From NCBI GenBank assembly GCA_007129145.1, contig SKWC01000315.1:1-7547 (forward strand): a stretch of DNA of 7,547 nt, read 5' to 3'. Shown one piece after another: positions 5,804 through 7,547 of this stretch (within the stretch, counting starts at the first letter, position 1; every line of letters starts with the position of its first letter). Below the pieces are notes generated by a model. The model was not told the DNA's origin and made no database searches. It was given only the letters and a program-made list of their open reading frames with translations. This DNA comes from Rubritepida sp. (lineage in GTDB: Bacteria > Pseudomonadota > Alphaproteobacteria > Acetobacterales > Acetobacteraceae). The translations under genes were made by a program, and so were the position numbers.

Positions 5804-6694
5804 TCACAGCACCACCACCCCGCGGTGCTTGGCCTTGCCCTCGGGCTCGACATGGATGGTGATAGTCGCCTCGCCCAGCGCCTTGCGAAGCGCCGCCTCC
5901 ACCCGGTCGCAGATGGCGTGCGCCTCGACCACGCGCATCTCGCCCGGGACCACCAGGTGGAACTCGATGAACAACCGCGGCCCGGCCTGGCGGGCGCGGA
6001 TGTCATGCGCCTCGATCGCGCCCTCGGCCTCGGTGGCGAGGATGTCGCGCAGCTTGCCCTGGGTCTCGGGCGGCACGGCCTCATCCATCAGCCCGCCCAC
6101 GCTTTCGCGCACCAGGCGCAGCCCGCTGTAGAGGATGTTCAGCGCCGTCAGCGCGCCCAGCAGCGGATCGAGCCACAGCAGCCCGGTGGCGAGCGCCAGC
6201 GCGAGGCCGGCGAGCGCGCCGACCGAGGTGACCACATCGGCCAGCAGATGCCTCGCATCGGCCAGCAGCGCCGGCGAGCGCAGCGCCTTGCCGCGCCGGA
6301 ACAGCACCCAGGACCAGAAGGCGTTGATGGCGGTGGCGGTCAGCGACACCGCGAAGGCCCCGGCGGTCAGCAGCGGCACGCGCGGGCTGAGCCACGCATT
6401 CCAAGCCTCGTAGAGGATGACGAAGGCGGCGGCCAGGATCAGCGCGCCGTTCAACACGGCGGCGAAATACTCGGCCTTGTGGTGGCCATAGGGGTGGTTG
6501 GCATCCGCCGGGATCGCGGCGAAGCGGATGGCGACCAGCGCCGCGCCGGCGGCGGCGACGTTCACCACGCTCTCCATCGCATCGGCGAAGAGGGCGACGC
6601 TGCCGGTCATCCACCAGGCGGCCGCCTTCAGGCCGAGCACGGCCAGGGCGACGCCGACGCTGATGGCGGCGAGGGTCTCGGCGCGGTGCAACAT
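5804..6694 (-). CDS. Cation diffusion facilitator (CDF) family metal transporter
   Basis: The 296-residue inner-membrane protein aligns well with E. coli FieF (300 residues): six predicted transmembrane segments, then a cytoplasmic dimerisation domain. CDF proteins export Zn2+, Fe2+, Co2+, Ni2+ or Mn2+ by proton antiport. WWMTGSVALFADAMESVVN (27-45) matches FieF helix 2, DANHPYGHHKAE (64-75) its interhelix site, and ADARHLLADV (145-154) helix 5. Asp64, His71, His149 and Asp153 are kept, but the helix-2 ligands Asp45 and Asp49 of FieF are Glu41 and Asn45 here, so the main transport site is unusual and specificity cannot be read. The C-terminal domain keeps AHDIRARQAGP and the metal-site His residues. 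I chose the ATG at 6694 (GGAAGG just upstream); the frame extends to 6817, but that adds 41 unlikely residues overlapping the next gene. It lies 42 bp before the adenosyltransferase gene. Confidence 0.9.
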   Translation of the reverse strand: MLHRAETLAAISVGVALAVLGLKAAAWWMTGSVALFADAMESVVNVAAAGAALVAIRFAAIPADANHPYGHHKAEYFAAVLNGALILAAAFVILYEAWNAWLSPRVPLLTAGAFAVSLTATAINAFWSWVLFRRGKALRSPALLADARHLLADVVTSVGALAGLALALATGLLWLDPLLGALTALNILYSGLRLVRESVGGLMDEAVPPETQGKLRDILATEAEGAIEAHDIRARQAGPRLFIEFHLVVPGEMRVVEAHAICDRVEAALRKALGEATITIHVEPEGKAKHRGVVVL

Positions 6695-6753
6695 GATCCT
6701 TCCGGCGGGCCTCGGGGCGCGCACCCTACAGCCTATGGCCGGATCGGGGAAAC

Positions 6754-7272
6754 TCAGGCGGGCAGGCTGCGGTCGCCCTCGCCCAGCGCGCGCTGCATGG
6801 TCACGACATCCAGCCACTGGCCGAACTTGAAGCCCACCGCGCGCATCACCCCCACCTGCCGGAAGCCCAGCGCGGCGTGCAGGCCGATCGAGCCGACATT
6901 CTCGCTGTCGCCGATCACCGCCAGCATCTGGCGGAAGCCCTGCGCAGTCGCGCGCTCGACCAGCACCTCGCCCAGAAGCCTGCCCACGCCCATGCCGCGC
7001 TGGTCGTCGCGGACATAGATGCTGTCCTCGGCGCAGAAGCGGTAGGCGCTGCGGTCGCGGAAGGGCGCGTAATAGGCATAGCCGACCACCCCGCCGCCGG
7101 ATTCGGCCACCAGCCAGGCGCAGCCGGCGGCCTGCACCTTGGCCAGCCGCGCGGCCATCTCGGTCTCGGTGGGCGGCACCTCCTCGAAGGTGCCGGTCCC
7201 GGTCAGCACATGATGTGCATAGATGGCCGCGATGGCCGGGATGTCGGCGGCGGTGGCGTCGCGCAGGCTCAT
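6754..7272 (-). CDS. GNAT N-acetyltransferase, phosphinothricin/methionine-sulfone type
   Basis: The 172-residue protein belongs to the GNAT superfamily and looks like the Pat/MddA group, which acetylate the amino group of L-phosphinothricin, methionine sulfoximine or methionine sulfone using acetyl-CoA. Typical features are an N-terminal LRDATAADIPAIAAIY, the acidic residue in CAEDSIYV (80-87), the acetyl-CoA loop QRGMGVG (91-97), MLAVIGDSENVGSIGLHAALGF (116-137) and the C-terminal VGFKFGQWLDVVTMQ (146-160). Length is normal for the group. The ATG at 7272 is chosen because it begins the domain and has GAAGG eight bases upstream; an open frame reaches 7413 but overlaps the amidase in another frame. 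The start follows the amidase stop by 11 bp, so the two are co-transcribed; the CDF gene starts 59 bp after this stop. The natural substrate is not evident; genomic copies often serve detoxification or housekeeping roles. Confidence 0.9.
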   Translation of the reverse strand: MSLRDATAADIPAIAAIYAHHVLTGTGTFEEVPPTETEMAARLAKVQAAGCAWLVAESGGGVVGYAYYAPFRDRSAYRFCAEDSIYVRDDQRGMGVGRLLGEVLVERATAQGFRQMLAVIGDSENVGSIGLHAALGFRQVGVMRAVGFKFGQWLDVVTMQRALGEGDRSLPA

Positions 7273-7283
7273 GCGGTCATCCT

Positions 7284-7547
7284 TCAACGGGGCATGGCGG
7301 CGGCCACCGCCTCGGCCAGGGCCAGCAGGGCGCGATCGCGGCCCGGTGCGGCGGCCAGCGACAGCCCGACCGGCGCGCCATCCACCCGGCCGAGCGGCAG
7401 GCTCACCTCGCACAGGGATGCGAGGCCCGAGATGGCGGTGACGCCCATCGTCGCCTCGCGCACCGCGTTCTGCTCGGCCTGGCTGGCGCCGAGCTTCGGC
7501 GCGGGCATCGGGCTGGTGGGGAAGACCAGCACCGCGCCGCCGGCCAG
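7284..7547 (-). CDS. Amidase-signature family enzyme, C-terminal part (gene runs off the window)
   Basis: The frame is open from the right edge to a TGA at 7284-7286, giving 87 residues. They read as the C-terminal end of an amidase-signature hydrolase (amidase, GatA or allophanate-hydrolase relatives): VLVFPTSPMPAPKLG near the start matches the family's PTsPxxAPxLG stretch; ISGLASLCEVSLPLG and GAPVGLSLAAAPGRD match the late conserved blocks, and LLALAEAVAAAMP the final helix. The catalytic Ser-Ser-Lys region lies beyond the window, so activity and substrate cannot be judged. The stop is 11 bp from the GNAT start and the GNAT Shine-Dalgarno overlaps the stop region, consistent with one operon running leftward. 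Amide hydrolysis and N-acetylation side by side could act on a shared nitrogen compound, but that is only a guess. Confidence 0.85.
   Translation of the reverse strand: MAGGAVLVFPTSPMPAPKLGASQAEQNAVREATMGVTAISGLASLCEVSLPLGRVDGAPVGLSLAAAPGRDRALLALAEAVAAAMPR

Noticed and set aside
6695..6817. 41-codon N-terminal extension of the CDF transporter
   Set aside because: It overlaps the GNAT gene, is Arg/Pro-rich unlike CDF N-termini, and a ribosome site directly precedes the ATG at 6694.
5273..7018. 581-codon open frame on the + strand opposite adenosyltransferase, CDF and GNAT genes
   Set aside because: It crosses three well-recognised - strand genes and encodes a His/Gln/Arg-rich composition typical of an antisense shadow.
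7270..7280. Three-codon start-stop frame (ATG at 7280, TGA overlapping the GNAT ATG) on the - strand
   Set aside because: It is too short to judge, likely arises by chance, and no conserved leader can be shown from one sequence.

Overview
The window is high-GC bacterial DNA with almost every third codon position G or C. The genes are tightly packed and no mobile element is visible. A cobalamin riboswitch upstream of a TonB-dependent receptor, an ExoD-family protein and the codon style suggest a high-GC alphaproteobacterium. Acetobacteraceae (Roseomonas-like) is my best guess, but that is inference and not proven by the sequence.

Left part, + strand: the last 23 codons of an unidentified gene (1-72) are followed by a tight two-gene unit. 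This is a CaiB/BaiF-type CoA-transferase homologue (137-1354) and, 5 bp later, a crotonase-superfamily protein (1360-2163). By motif alignment both lack the residues that define classical catalysis in their families: Ser205 replaces the CoA-transferase Asp, and Gly121/Ala141 replace the two hydratase Glu residues. The pair may therefore do a reaction other than the one automatic annotation would assign. A strong GC hairpin (2172-2200) separates it from an ExoD-family membrane protein (about 2205-2891).

Centre: a complete cobalamin riboswitch (aptamer about 2912-3097, perfect B12 box at 3076-3091, closing helix P1 traceable) leads into a BtuB-like outer-membrane receptor gene (3236-5179). A six-base element, GGTCTC at 3103-3108, can pair either with the B12 box or with the GAGACC overlapping the receptor's ribosome binding site. 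This suggests a concrete mechanism for translational control.

Right part, - strand, read from right to left: the 3' part of an amidase gene, a GNAT acetyltransferase of the phosphinothricin/methionine-sulfone type, a cation diffusion facilitator with an atypical Glu/Asn half-site, and a PduO-type cob(I)alamin adenosyltransferase. The adenosyltransferase gene ends 9 bp from the receptor gene, tail to tail, with a perfect 9-bp hairpin at the junction. The receptor would bring corrinoid into the periplasm and the adenosyltransferase would convert it to the coenzyme that the riboswitch senses, so these form a small corrinoid uptake and activation locus.

I see no phage, IS, CRISPR, tRNA or rRNA. 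The most rewarding leads are the riboswitch expression platform and the two catalytically atypical CoA enzymes.
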